Source: Wukongibacter sp050859025
GTDB lineage: Bacteria; Bacillota; Clostridia; Peptostreptococcales; Caminicellaceae
DNA length: 64,000 nt
Direction of reading: 5' to 3'
Assembly (NCBI RefSeq): GCF_050859025.1
Contig: NZ_CP138200.1
Location: 5,394,001 to 5,458,000, forward strand
The translations under genes and the position numbers were made by a program. Below the pieces are notes generated by a model. It was not told the origin of the DNA and ran no database searches. It worked only from the letters and a program-made list of their open reading frames with translations. Shown here one piece after another: positions 35,161 through 43,334 of the stretch (positions are counted from its first letter, which is position 1; each line of letters opens with the position of its first letter).

Positions 35161-35462
35161 AAAAAACCACTCCTCTAAATTTTTATTACACTAAAAAAGC
35201 ACCCTAGCTCAACGTATTAAAATACGTAGAGTTAGAGTGCTTAAGCTTCGCCGTTAAACTCACTTTAAACCATATAAATTATATATAGTCTAATCTATGA
35301 CCATTTTAGATCCTAGATAAACCCCAGTTCTACTTGTGTTTTTCTATATTAGTTTCAAAATATACTTCTAGTTCGTATAAATCCTACAGCAAATGCATGA
35401 TTCACCTTGCTAAAAAATTACTACTAACATATACTTCACAATATTATCTTTTATTGCTAACA
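35161..35462 (-). promoter_or_regulatory. 300-nt leader of the betaine operon, possible attenuator or riboswitch
   Basis: Transcription from the promoter at 35469-35497 would begin near 35462 and run about 300 nt before the first start codon. An intrinsic terminator sits just 37 nt before that start codon. An upstream GTGAGTTTAA and TTAAGCAC pair overlaps the first arm of the terminator and could act as antiterminator. No known riboswitch class was recognised. Confidence 0.5.
35193..35241 (-). terminator. leader terminator upstream of the betaine-binding protein gene
   Basis: A 19-bp stem with a few mismatches (minus strand AGCACTCTAACTCTACGTA against TACGTTGAGCTAGGGTGCT), loop of about six nt, followed by TTTTTT. 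Its position in the leader implies conditional read-through. Confidence 0.8.
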
Positions 35463-35468
35463 TTAGCG

Positions 35469-35497
35469 ATTATAACATTATAAAATTTACTTGTCAA
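35469..35497 (-). promoter_or_regulatory. consensus sigma-A promoter of the betaine operon
   Basis: On the minus strand TTGACA (35492-35497) and TATAAT (35469-35474) are separated by exactly 17 bp. Both boxes are perfect consensus, so control is likely to act after initiation, in the leader. Confidence 0.88.
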
Positions 35498-35576
35498 GAA
35501 ATGTACATCGTCAGTCACATGAAAAAAACAAACTAGACTTTCTCACATCATCATTATTAAATCTCATAAATATACA

Positions 35577-35933
35577 TCACTCTTCAGCTGATTCCATCTG
35601 CCTATTTTTCATATCCTTACCCCACTTTGCTAGTGATTTAAGAGCAGGTATCAAGCTTAGTCCTTCTTCTGTCAACGAATATTCAACTCTTGGTGGAATC
35701 TCCATATACTGCTTACGGTTGACAAGCCCATAGGCTTCCATCTCCTTTAATGATTGTGATAACATCATGTTTGTTATTCCATCAACTTGTCTTTTCAATT
35801 GGTTATATCTCAAGGTCCTATTCTGACTTAAAGCCCATATAATAGGGAGCCGCCATTTACCACCAATTAAGTTTAAGGCATAGGTTAATGGACAAGAATC
35901 AGGCTTTTTATTTTCTTTTCCTTTATCAGTCAT
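35577..35933 (-). CDS. HxlR-family transcriptional regulator
   Basis: The 118 residues form the HxlR winged helix: CPLTYALNLIGGKWRLPIIW with the conserved N-terminal cysteine, LRYNQLKRQVDGITNMMLSQ and the wing YMEIPPRVEYSLTEEG. Many HxlR proteins sense aldehydes, quinones or thiol stress through that cysteine. It is divergent from a GNAT gene at 36134. An inverted repeat lies just upstream of its start. Confidence 0.92.
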   Translation of the reverse strand: MTDKGKENKKPDSCPLTYALNLIGGKWRLPIIWALSQNRTLRYNQLKRQVDGITNMMLSQSLKEMEAYGLVNRKQYMEIPPRVEYSLTEEGLSLIPALKSLAKWGKDMKNRQMESAEE

Positions 35934-35950
35934 TGAATTACCCCTTTACT

Positions 35951-35981
35951 CAGTATTTACTGACTTAGTCAATAAATACTG
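35951..35981. promoter_or_regulatory. HxlR operator candidate
   Basis: CAGTATTTACTGAC and GTCAATAAATACTG are inverted with a 3-bp centre and one mismatch. The site lies 18 bp before the hxlR start codon, in the divergent promoter region. Confidence 0.7.
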
Positions 35982-36133
35982 CATACTTGTTTTTATCATA
36001 TTATATATTATAATTATATCATATTCCATGGATTATTCTTAAGGCTAGTCTATATCATAGCTGTTTTAAAGGTGTGCAGTCTCTACACCCTATTGGTATC
36101 CCAAAATAAATTCATATATAAGGAGTGTAATAC

Positions 36134-36664
36134 ATGAATATAAAGTATGAAATTGTACCCGATGAAAAAATTGAATACTGTAGAGATTTATGCAATGAAC
36201 TCATGGTTTATCAAAAATCAAAGGCACATATTAAACCGGAGCTATTTGATAGCATGAATTTTGACACAAGAATGATTCCATCTATAAAAAGTGCAATATA
36301 TAATTATGTTGTAATTGTTAAGGATGATGACAAGATAGTTGGTTATGTATATTCAAACATCTCTACCAAGGAAACCTACTCTAATGATTTTGCTACGTTT
36401 TTTGATCTAACTTCTGTTAATAAAGATAATGTAGGTTGTTTATCTCAGTTCTACATTAAAGAAGAATATAGAAAAAAAGGAATTGGATCAGTACTTTTTG
36501 ATATGTCAATACAGTGGTTAAAGAAGTTTGATGATGTAGAGGATTATTTTATCTATGTCTCAAACGGTAATAATGACGCCTTGGAGTTTTATAAAAATAA
36601 AGGCTTTACTGTTAGTCATGATATATTGGATGGCTTTATAACTGTTCTACGAAGCAATAAATGA
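36134..36664 (+). CDS. GNAT family N-acetyltransferase
   Basis: The 176-residue protein has the GNAT fold, with motif A in CLSQFYIKEEYRKKGIGSVLF (acetyl-CoA loop R-x-x-G-I-G) and motif B near NDALEFYKNKGF. The acceptor substrate is unknown. It is divergent from hxlR and may be under its control through the shared intergenic operator. Confidence 0.88.
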   Translation: MNIKYEIVPDEKIEYCRDLCNELMVYQKSKAHIKPELFDSMNFDTRMIPSIKSAIYNYVVIVKDDDKIVGYVYSNISTKETYSNDFATFFDLTSVNKDNVGCLSQFYIKEEYRKKGIGSVLFDMSIQWLKKFDDVEDYFIYVSNGNNDALEFYKNKGFTVSHDILDGFITVLRSNK

Positions 36665-36746
36665 CTCTGCAATAAGACTGTATTTTTAGGACTAACATAT
36701 TGGTTATCAAGATATAATATGATAAATATATCATTTACCTATAAAT

Positions 36747-36784
36747 AAAAAGCGATTGGCAACTCCTGAGTGTCATCGCTTTTT
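36747..36784 (+). terminator. terminator after the GNAT gene
   Basis: AAAAGCGAT pairs with ATCGCTTTT around an 18-nt loop, followed by further T. Confidence 0.75.
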
Positions 36785-36923
36785 TAATCCTTTAAATTCT
36801 ATTTCAGTTTAATAATAAACTACAAAGCTTTTCCTTTTAATCCCCCATGTAAATTGCTAAGAACACTTGTAAAAAATCATTCATATACTAATAAATAAGA
36901 CTAATTCCAAGGAGGTCCTTTAA

Positions 36924-37622
36924 GTGTTCTATTATTCCCCTTACAATTTCTATCTCTATTACTTGTGTCAACAATATTTTCATAACCATTTCTCCCCTCA
37001 TTTTTCATCAAAAACCATGAATCCATATCCTTATCGTAATAAAGTAATTCTAAATCCTAAACAAAACCAGCTCTATAGAGAATTTTCTCTAGGATACATT
37101 ACAAATTGGTTTAGTGGAAGGTATGATAGATATAAAAAGTATCTATTTAAGTGTTTTTATAAATATCCCTATGAGTTTGAACGAATTAAAAGCTGCTTGA
37201 AAAAAGAATATAATGTTCCTAGCTCCATAGCTGAAGATATGGTCAATATAGCTAGGTATGGATATGAAACAGCCGGCGGGACAGATAAAAGACTATTTAT
37301 AAATAAATTGAGTGGAGAATGGAATACTAGTTGGGGTATATTAAAATTATATGTTTCAGAGGACCTTATATCCACCAATGATACTATTTTCCCCTATGCC
37401 AATAAAATTACCGGCAACTATGATTGGAATGGGGGCGGCAGCATTGAAGGCTCAATGAACTGGCGAGGACTTTCATCAGGTATTTTTATAGGAGCAGATA
37501 CCAACGGGGAATTCAAAATAAAATTTCAAGAAGGCACTAGCGGAAAAAGAACCTTTAAAGGAACACTTACTGAAAACAATGAGACCTATGATTGGAAAGG
37601 CTTTCAGGTTAAAGAGTATTGA
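36924..37622 (+). CDS. 232-residue protein with Tyr-rich N-terminus and beta-barrel-like C-terminus
   Basis: The GTG start is fixed by AAGGAGGTCC 5 bp upstream. Residues 1-45 are rich in Tyr, Phe, His and Pro (FYYSPYNFYLYYLC). A helical middle follows (about 60-120). The C-terminal part (about 128-230) has repeats of the type SGEWNTSWGILKLY, ITGNYDWNGGGSIEG and FKGTLTENNETYDWKGF, which suggest an antiparallel beta barrel as in lipocalin-like or DUF domains with W-G-x-L. No named family was recognised. The Tyr-rich head resembles spore coat proteins, and the neighbouring cupin gene has a similar head. Confidence 0.7.
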   Translation: MFYYSPYNFYLYYLCQQYFHNHFSPHFSSKTMNPYPYRNKVILNPKQNQLYREFSLGYITNWFSGRYDRYKKYLFKCFYKYPYEFERIKSCLKKEYNVPSSIAEDMVNIARYGYETAGGTDKRLFINKLSGEWNTSWGILKLYVSEDLISTNDTIFPYANKITGNYDWNGGGSIEGSMNWRGLSSGIFIGADTNGEFKIKFQEGTSGKRTFKGTLTENNETYDWKGFQVKEY

Positions 37623-37698
37623 CATTATCTCATCTCCATACCTCAATTTATATCTTGACATTGCCTAGATTATTCTATATTTGTATCCTATTAAAATA

Positions 37699-37736
37699 GA
37701 GCTAAATTTTGAAAAAGGTTTATCAAAATTTAGCTC
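37699..37736 (+). terminator. terminator after the Tyr-rich protein gene
   Basis: A 14-bp perfect stem, GAGCTAAATTTTGA against TCAAAATTTAGCTC, followed by TTCGCTTTTTC. Confidence 0.8.
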
Positions 37737-37957
37737 TTCGCTTTTTCAGGTAAATCCTTCATTTAGATTAACAAGTGGATTATATTTGGAACCATACTGA
37801 TTCATTCTAGATTCTTAGCCGTCTTAAGCAATCATATGTTTTTTTAAGGAGTTTAGCAGTAACTCCAACCACTAGTATCACATATTTAATATCTCATCAC
37901 ATTTTTAAATGCCAGAGCATATGATAGTGTTATAAGCCTATGAAAGGAATGAATAAT

Positions 37958-38536
37958 ATGTACAGTATGTATAACAGGTATCCATGTCCTTACTACTATG
38001 TTAACACACCAATGTATTACTCAAATTGGGGAAACCAGTTTAATAATCCATATTTTCCATTTCCCCATCAAATAGAGTATAATTCAAATTTTGATTTTTC
38101 GCAATCTGGAAAGAGTCATGACTCAATTAAGTTGAAGGATTATGGTCCAGAACCCTTTGTAGTTAATATTGATAAGGCTACTAAACAAAACAATAACTAC
38201 CGTACCGCCTTATGGACAGGAGATCATTTACAAGTTACCTTAATGAGTATCAATGTTGGAGATGATATAGGATTGGAAGTTCATCCCAATGTCGATCAGT
38301 TCATACGTATTGAAGAAGGCCAAGGACTTGTCCAAATGGGTCCTAGAAAAAATATGTTAGATTATCAGAAAAAAGTCTATGATGATTTTGCTATCATGGT
38401 ACCGGCTGGCACATGGCATAATGTAGTAAATACAGGTAATAAACCACTTAAAGTATACGTTATCTACGGACCTCCTAATCATCCACGTGGTACTATTCAT
38501 GAGACTAAAGCAATTGCAGAGGCTTCTGAGGCTTAA
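37958..38536 (+). CDS. cupin-domain protein with Tyr/Pro-rich N-terminus
   Basis: Residues 1-40 or so are rich in Tyr, Pro and Asn (MYSMYNRYPCPYYYVN). The remainder is a cupin (about 75-180) with metal-site residues in GLEVHPNVDQFIRIEEGQG and PAGTWHNVVNTG. An ATG 18 bp upstream is in frame, but AAAGGA is correctly spaced only for the ATG at 37958. Close relatives are mannose-6-phosphate isomerase-like cupins, some of which are found in spore coats. The enzymatic role, if any, is unknown. Confidence 0.82.
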   Translation: MYSMYNRYPCPYYYVNTPMYYSNWGNQFNNPYFPFPHQIEYNSNFDFSQSGKSHDSIKLKDYGPEPFVVNIDKATKQNNNYRTALWTGDHLQVTLMSINVGDDIGLEVHPNVDQFIRIEEGQGLVQMGPRKNMLDYQKKVYDDFAIMVPAGTWHNVVNTGNKPLKVYVIYGPPNHPRGTIHETKAIAEASEA

Positions 38537-38582
38537 CATGGATACTAATATTAAAAATTTTTCATTATAATGCATCAAAAAA

Positions 38583-38613
38583 CGGCACCGACTTTTTTAG
38601 AAAGTCAGTGCCG
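38583..38613. terminator. bidirectional terminator between cupin and yidC genes
   Basis: CGGCACCGACTT pairs with AAGTCAGTGCCG (one wobble). The minus side is followed by TTTTTTG, the plus side by CTTTCAATT. Confidence 0.75.
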
Positions 38614-38673
38614 CTTTCAATTGTAAAATAATTTACACTTTTTATATTAAAAGCCGTCTAAATAGCATTTCAT

Positions 38674-39279
38674 TTATATGGAAATTTGTTGAATGCTTTG
38701 AATGAATGCTGAGGTTATAAAGTAAATACCCAATGCTGAAGGCATCTTAGCAACTAGTAGTAATGCCATTACTATTGGTAATATAACCGTTTGTTTAGAT
38801 AGTTTTGAAATATTGGTGTTTTTGATTAATTGGAAATGTACCAATATACTAGGTATTAGCTGAATCAAAACATACACAACAGGAAGTATATAGTATGGAT
38901 CTGGCAGTGTCAGTGATGTAACCCAGGGTAAAATTCTAGTTGTTGTATCGACTATATTATTGGTAAATAACCTATATAGAACTATAAATATAGGCATCTG
39001 AATAAATATAGTCATGCATCCTAAAAAGGACTTTGAATTACTTTGATAAAGCTTTTGTACTTCCTCATTCATTCTATTTTCATCATTCCTATATTTTTCT
39101 TTAATGTCGTTTACTTTATTTGTTAGATTTTGCATTGACTTCATAGATTTTCTTTGTTTGATTGTCAATGGCAGCATTAATAAGTTAATTAGTAATGTTA
39201 CCAATATAATCGTTAGACCATAATCATTAGTAACACTATTAATATTGTCAATTATTAATTGAAAAATATTTGTTATCAT
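38674..39279 (-). CDS. yidC: short YidC/Oxa1-family membrane insertase
   Basis: The 201 residues hold the conserved YidC core: NDYGLTIILVTLLINLLMLPL, the cytoplasmic helix hairpin KSMKSMQNLTNKVNDIKEKY, and QMPIFIVLYRLF. The usual lipoprotein signal is missing, so this is a small paralogue rather than the main insertase, which in Clostridia lies by rnpA/rpmH. It would insert small membrane proteins. A 76-residue membrane protein gene lies upstream on the same strand, with a structured 125-bp spacer between. Confidence 0.88.
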   Translation of the reverse strand: MITNIFQLIIDNINSVTNDYGLTIILVTLLINLLMLPLTIKQRKSMKSMQNLTNKVNDIKEKYRNDENRMNEEVQKLYQSNSKSFLGCMTIFIQMPIFIVLYRLFTNNIVDTTTRILPWVTSLTLPDPYYILPVVYVLIQLIPSILVHFQLIKNTNISKLSKQTVILPIVMALLLVAKMPSALGIYFITSAFIQSIQQISI

Positions 39280-39289
39280 TTGGACATCT

Positions 39290-39400
39290 CCTTCTAATTT
39301 TTATTCTAGTTAGTTATTGAAAATAGCGACATAGAGGCATCCTACCTCTTTGGTTTTGCCAGCTTTCTCCTTGAGAAGTGGTCTCAATAAAAACTAAAAT
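39290..39400 (-). other. structured leader upstream of the short yidC
   Basis: The minus strand contains CTTCTCAAGGAGAAAG, then GCTGGCAAAACC, then GAGGTAGGATGCCTC, framed by ATTGAG and TTCAAT. This looks like a compact folded RNA of about 75 nt. I could not match it to a riboswitch class. Confidence 0.35.
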
Positions 39401-39405
39401 AAATA

Positions 39406-39636
39406 TTAGAATTCTACACAATACCTCCATATGAAATATTTATTGTAGGGATCATAATCATTTGTATATAGATTATTTAAAATTACATACCTAACGATAT
39501 ATATAGGCTTAGTGATTTTAAAAATATCTATAAATGATTCTTTAAGATTACCTATACTATTAAATAGATACGCAAAAACGAAGCTTATTACTAGTAATGA
39601 TGATAACAAAAATACAATATCGAAATCTATAAACAT
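39406..39636 (-). CDS. 76-residue membrane protein, unknown
   Basis: The frame starts MFIDFDIVFLLSSLLVISFVFAYLF, one clear membrane helix, followed by a charged cytoplasmic-type region ending YFIWRYCVEF. AAATGGTGA lies before the ATG. No family was recognised. It may be a client or partner of the short YidC that follows. Confidence 0.5.
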   Translation of the reverse strand: MFIDFDIVFLLSSLLVISFVFAYLFNSIGNLKESFIDIFKITKPIYIVRYVILNNLYTNDYDPYNKYFIWRYCVEF

Positions 39637-39809
39637 AAAATCACCATTTCATTTTTTGATATAAACATTATACTACAAATTTAAATTAAATGCATATTTA
39701 GTCTAAATGGATATTAATAGTGTTAATACACAAGTTTTATAAAATATCTGAATTATATTTTGTTTATATAAGGCTAGATCAAGTTCTAGGCTTTATTTAC
39801 AATTTTGCG

Positions 39810-40592
39810 TTATGGATATATATACTGATCTTTAGGTGCTTTAATACTCTCAACCTTAGTAACTTTAATTAGTGGCATTGTTTCTTCTTTATCGGTATGA
39901 TCATTATAATATGTAGTTGAGTCAATTGTACCTGTAACCTTAATCCATACATCATCTTTAAGCTTGCTACCCTCGTCCCACTCACATAATAATCCAGAAA
40001 TTTGAGCATCAGCAGCACAACAACTCATTACTAATCTAGAAATCACAAATCTATTTTCAAGAAAATCTGATTCTCTATATACAAAGCCCGACAACTCAAC
40101 TTCTGTGCCTAAGACCATGTCTAAATTATCATATGTATTAATTAAAGTATTAATAAACAGTTCTGCATCAGCGTCATAATACTCATCTACACTATCACTA
40201 TCATCGTTCATGTCAATTTGTGGTAAATTTTTGTTATTTTTAATAATAATTTTTTCCCTACTATCTAAGTTATTATTAGCTATATTTACTCCTTTGTTAG
40301 AAACTATTTGTGCACTTAAACTATCTGGGTTTAATATAAAAGCCAAAAACAATGGAATTATAAATATAATATATCCTGACTTTATCTTTTTAGTTTTGTT
40401 AGGAGTAAATATTCTTCTAATTTGAAATATGGATAGTAGTATAAAAACCACAAAGGAAAAAAGCACATATTTGAACATTTTGGGGTGCATATATATATTC
40501 ATTTTCCCTGTGGAAAATAGCTCATAAATATAGTAGGCAAAGGAAATAAGTATTATGAACCATATCAATTCATTTACGTTAAATCTTTTCAT
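39810..40592 (-). CDS. TIGR03943/YcgQ-type membrane protein, metal-linked
   Basis: The 260 residues begin with about three membrane helices (residues 10-110). A C-terminal OB-like soluble domain follows, with VMSCCAADAQISGLLCEW (conserved CC-x-x-D and downstream C) and GFVYRESDF. This matches the TIGR03943 family, which usually accompanies an UPF0718-type permease, as it does here (10 bp upstream). The location behind a zinc importer suggests a zinc-deficiency role. Molecular function is unproven. Confidence 0.85.
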   Translation of the reverse strand: MKRFNVNELIWFIILISFAYYIYELFSTGKMNIYMHPKMFKYVLFSFVVFILLSIFQIRRIFTPNKTKKIKSGYIIFIIPLFLAFILNPDSLSAQIVSNKGVNIANNNLDSREKIIIKNNKNLPQIDMNDDSDSVDEYYDADAELFINTLINTYDNLDMVLGTEVELSGFVYRESDFLENRFVISRLVMSCCAADAQISGLLCEWDEGSKLKDDVWIKVTGTIDSTTYYNDHTDKEETMPLIKVTKVESIKAPKDQYIYP

Positions 40593-40602
40593 TTAATCAC
40601 CT

Positions 40603-41709
40603 CTATATCCCTATAAGATTTACTAACATAGCCATAATAAAACATACTAAGGATATGATAGTTATTAATTTTACTACAAATTTCATTTTAAATGAGCCAC
40701 TTAACATCAGAGTATTTTTTATATCTGTCATTGGACCCAATATTAAGAATCCCACTATAGAACCAGTTGTAAATTGCCCAACGAATGTTCTAGCTATAAA
40801 TGCATCAGCTTCTGAACATAGTGAAAGCACAAATGCTAAGACCATCATAACTATAGTTGATAATACCTTTCCCTGTCCTATTGATACTATATAGCTTCTA
40901 GATACAAATGTTTGCATTAATGCAGATAAAAATGCTCCTATTATTAAAAATTTCCCAACATCATATAATTCTAAGCTCGTATGCTCTATTATATCTATAA
41001 TTGTTGAAAAAACACCTCTTTTACCAATACTTACAGAGTGATGATGTTGTTCAATGCCACAGCTATCATGTTCATGATTATGCTCATGATGATGGTGAGC
41101 ATGTTCATGACCACATCCGCATCCTATATGTTCATGCAAGGTATTATTTCTTAATGGATTGTTTTTCCCTTGTATCATTCCTATTATATGACCTATTAAA
41201 ATAGCACTCATTAAACCTAAAAAACCTCTTAAGAATACTATATAGGTTTGACCAGAAAATGCATAGTAAGTAGAAGCTAATACCACAGGGTTTACTATAG
41301 GAACTGCAAGCATAAATGTTACAGCTATATGAAGAGGAACTCCTTTTTTTATTAGTCTCCTCATTATAGGTACTATTGCACATTCACATACTGGAAATAT
41401 AATTCCCATTAAGGAAGCAGCAATAAGGCCTACAAATCTGTTCTTAGGAATAATTTTAGCTATAGTCTTTTCTGACACAAATATTTGAATTATTGATGAT
41501 ATAAAGGTACCAATCATTACAAAAGGTATTGCCTCTAATATTATACTTAAAAATACTATAGTGAATCCCTCTAAATAATCTTTTTGTATAATGGACAATG
41601 GATCTCCCTCAAATTTAATCACCATATTGAGAAAAAAGATTATTACTAAAATACCTAACAAAAAAATGATTACATTTTCCACTTTATTCATAATAGGTTT
41701 TGAAATCAT
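40603..41709 (-). CDS. UPF0718/DUF318-type permease with His-rich loop
   Basis: The 368-residue permease has about eight membrane helices, with FPVCECAIVPIMRRL (conserved C-E-C) and SLCSEADAFIARTF. A central loop near residue 195-225 reads CGCGHEHAHHHHEHNHEHD, which should bind zinc or a similar metal. A longer frame starts 33 bp upstream but lacks a ribosome site; the chosen ATG follows AAGGGG. Homologues include ArsP-like exporters. In this operon it more likely moves a metal, or a metal-binding ligand. Confidence 0.85.
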   Translation of the reverse strand: MISKPIMNKVENVIIFLLGILVIIFFLNMVIKFEGDPLSIIQKDYLEGFTIVFLSIILEAIPFVMIGTFISSIIQIFVSEKTIAKIIPKNRFVGLIAASLMGIIFPVCECAIVPIMRRLIKKGVPLHIAVTFMLAVPIVNPVVLASTYYAFSGQTYIVFLRGFLGLMSAILIGHIIGMIQGKNNPLRNNTLHEHIGCGCGHEHAHHHHEHNHEHDSCGIEQHHHSVSIGKRGVFSTIIDIIEHTSLELYDVGKFLIIGAFLSALMQTFVSRSYIVSIGQGKVLSTIVMMVLAFVLSLCSEADAFIARTFVGQFTTGSIVGFLILGPMTDIKNTLMLSGSFKMKFVVKLITIISLVCFIMAMLVNLIGI

Positions 41710-41753
41710 AAGCTTAATTCCCCTTATATATAGAAAGCACACTGTAATGCTTT

Positions 41754-42575
41754 CTAGTTGGTTTTACTTTTTTCAAATGCTTTACCTATAAAAGTAGCAA
41801 TGAAGTATCCTATCACAGATAATAATATAATAGTCGCTCCTGAAGGTATATTATACTGGTAGGATATAAATAATCCACCAATACTAAATACTGCACCTAA
41901 TAAACTGGCTAATATCATCATTTTTTTAAGATCATAAGTAAATAGTTTTGCTACAGCCGGTGGAATTGTTAACAACGCTATGACTAATATTATTCCTACA
42001 ACCTTTATAATAATAACTATGGTTAAAGATATTAGTATAAATAGGGTGTATTCGAGCGCTAAAGTATTTACTCCTAATACCTTAGTAAATTCTTCATCAA
42101 ACAAGTATGCTCTCCAATAATTAAATATACTCGTAATAAAAAGCACTATTATAAAGCTTAATATTGCCATCATTTTTATATATAGTGAAGAAACGGTAAG
42201 TATATCTCCAAATAAGTACGAGGTCATATCAGGGGGATATCCTGGAGTTAACGCAATAAATAGTATACCTAATGCCATTCCTACAGACCAAAACATTCCT
42301 ATTAATGTATCTGAGTTAGTATTTGTTTTTCTTTTTATGGTAGATATACCTAAAGAAGCTAAAACAGAAAATATAAGACCTCCTATTATAGGTTCTATAC
42401 CTAATAAATATCCTAAACCAATTCCTCCAAATGAAGCATGGGCTATACCTCCGCTCATACTAACTAATCGTTTTTGGGTAATTATTGTTCCTATTATACC
42501 GCATACAATACTTACTAATATAGCAGCCATAAAGGCATTTTGTATAAATGTATAGCTAAATAATACTTTAATCAT
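41754..42575 (-). CDS. znuB: zinc ABC transporter permease
   Basis: The 273-residue ABC-3 family permease has about eight helices, with SMSGGIAHASFGGIGLGYLLG and PPAVAKLFTYDLKKMMI. It forms the membrane channel for the ATPase encoded 10 bp upstream. The family imports zinc or manganese; the His-rich binding protein in this operon favours zinc. A 9-bp hairpin (41731-41756) overlaps its stop codon. Confidence 0.93.
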   Translation of the reverse strand: MIKVLFSYTFIQNAFMAAILVSIVCGIIGTIITQKRLVSMSGGIAHASFGGIGLGYLLGIEPIIGGLIFSVLASLGISTIKRKTNTNSDTLIGMFWSVGMALGILFIALTPGYPPDMTSYLFGDILTVSSLYIKMMAILSFIIVLFITSIFNYWRAYLFDEEFTKVLGVNTLALEYTLFILISLTIVIIIKVVGIILVIALLTIPPAVAKLFTYDLKKMMILASLLGAVFSIGGLFISYQYNIPSGATIILLSVIGYFIATFIGKAFEKSKTN

Positions 42576-42585
42576 TTCTATCCTC

Positions 42586-43323
42586 CTACAGGCTCGCTAA
42601 TTCCATTTTAATTATCTTATCCTTTACAGAGGTTTCAGCTGGTAATCCATAGACTTTGCTAATCAATTTATCCTTTAACTCTAGATCATTTCCATAATTA
42701 TCTAGAGTTTTATTTACATATACTAGACTGTCTATATATGAAACAATTTCTTCCATCTCATGGGTAACAATAAGTATAGTCTTTTCTCTATTGAGCTTAT
42801 CTAACATCTCATAGATTTCTTTTTTGGCTTTAGAGTCTAAGCTTGCGGTAGGTTCATCTAGCATAAGAATTTTAGGATCTGTGATTAATGCTCTAGCTAT
42901 AAGTACCTTTTGTAGTTGTCCTCCTGATAATTGTTTTATTTGCCTATTTTTTAGTTCTAATATTCCTAATTCCTCCATAATCTCTTCTGCATGCTTTTTT
43001 TCTTTAGCAGAATATCTTTGAAACAACTTAATTTTTTTTGGTAATCTGCCCATAAGTATTACATCCAAAACACTAATTGGAAAGCTTCTATCAAAAAAAG
43101 CAAATTGAGGAACGTACCCAATGGGCTGGCTCCCCTTTATAGAAATTGAACCTGTTGTAGGCTTTAATAGTCTTAACAATACTTTAAGTAAGGTAGTCTT
43201 TCCCCCACCATTTGGTCCTATTATTCCTAAAAATTCTTTGCTTTTAACCTTTAAATTAATATTCTGGAGTGCACATACTGAGCCATAATAGACACTCAAG
43301 TCCTTTATCTCAATATCATACAT
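42586..43323 (-). CDS. znuC: zinc ABC transporter ATPase
   Basis: The 245-residue ATPase has Walker A GPNGGGKTT, signature QLSGGQLQKVLIARAL, Walker B ILMLDEPTASLD and VTHEMEE as H-loop. It energises uptake with the adjacent permease. It is 11 bp after the binding-protein gene and 10 bp before the permease gene, a tight operon. Confidence 0.94.
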   Translation of the reverse strand: MYDIEIKDLSVYYGSVCALQNINLKVKSKEFLGIIGPNGGGKTTLLKVLLRLLKPTTGSISIKGSQPIGYVPQFAFFDRSFPISVLDVILMGRLPKKIKLFQRYSAKEKKHAEEIMEELGILELKNRQIKQLSGGQLQKVLIARALITDPKILMLDEPTASLDSKAKKEIYEMLDKLNREKTILIVTHEMEEIVSYIDSLVYVNKTLDNYGNDLELKDKLISKVYGLPAETSVKDKIIKMELASL

Positions 43324-43334
43324 CCAAATTCCTC

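Noticed and set aside
35161..35462. c-di-AMP (ydaO) riboswitch in the betaine leader
   Set aside because: This class controls osmolyte transport in Firmicutes, but its conserved core words were not found, so only an unclassified leader is claimed.
39290..39400. c-di-GMP-I (GEMM) riboswitch before yidC
   Set aside because: GGCAAAACC is present, but the GACGCAAAGC core and the receptor hairpin are not.
41731..41756. Terminator between znuB and the permease gene
   Set aside because: A 9-bp hairpin overlaps the znuB stop, but there is no T tract, and the next gene follows closely; more likely message processing or chance.
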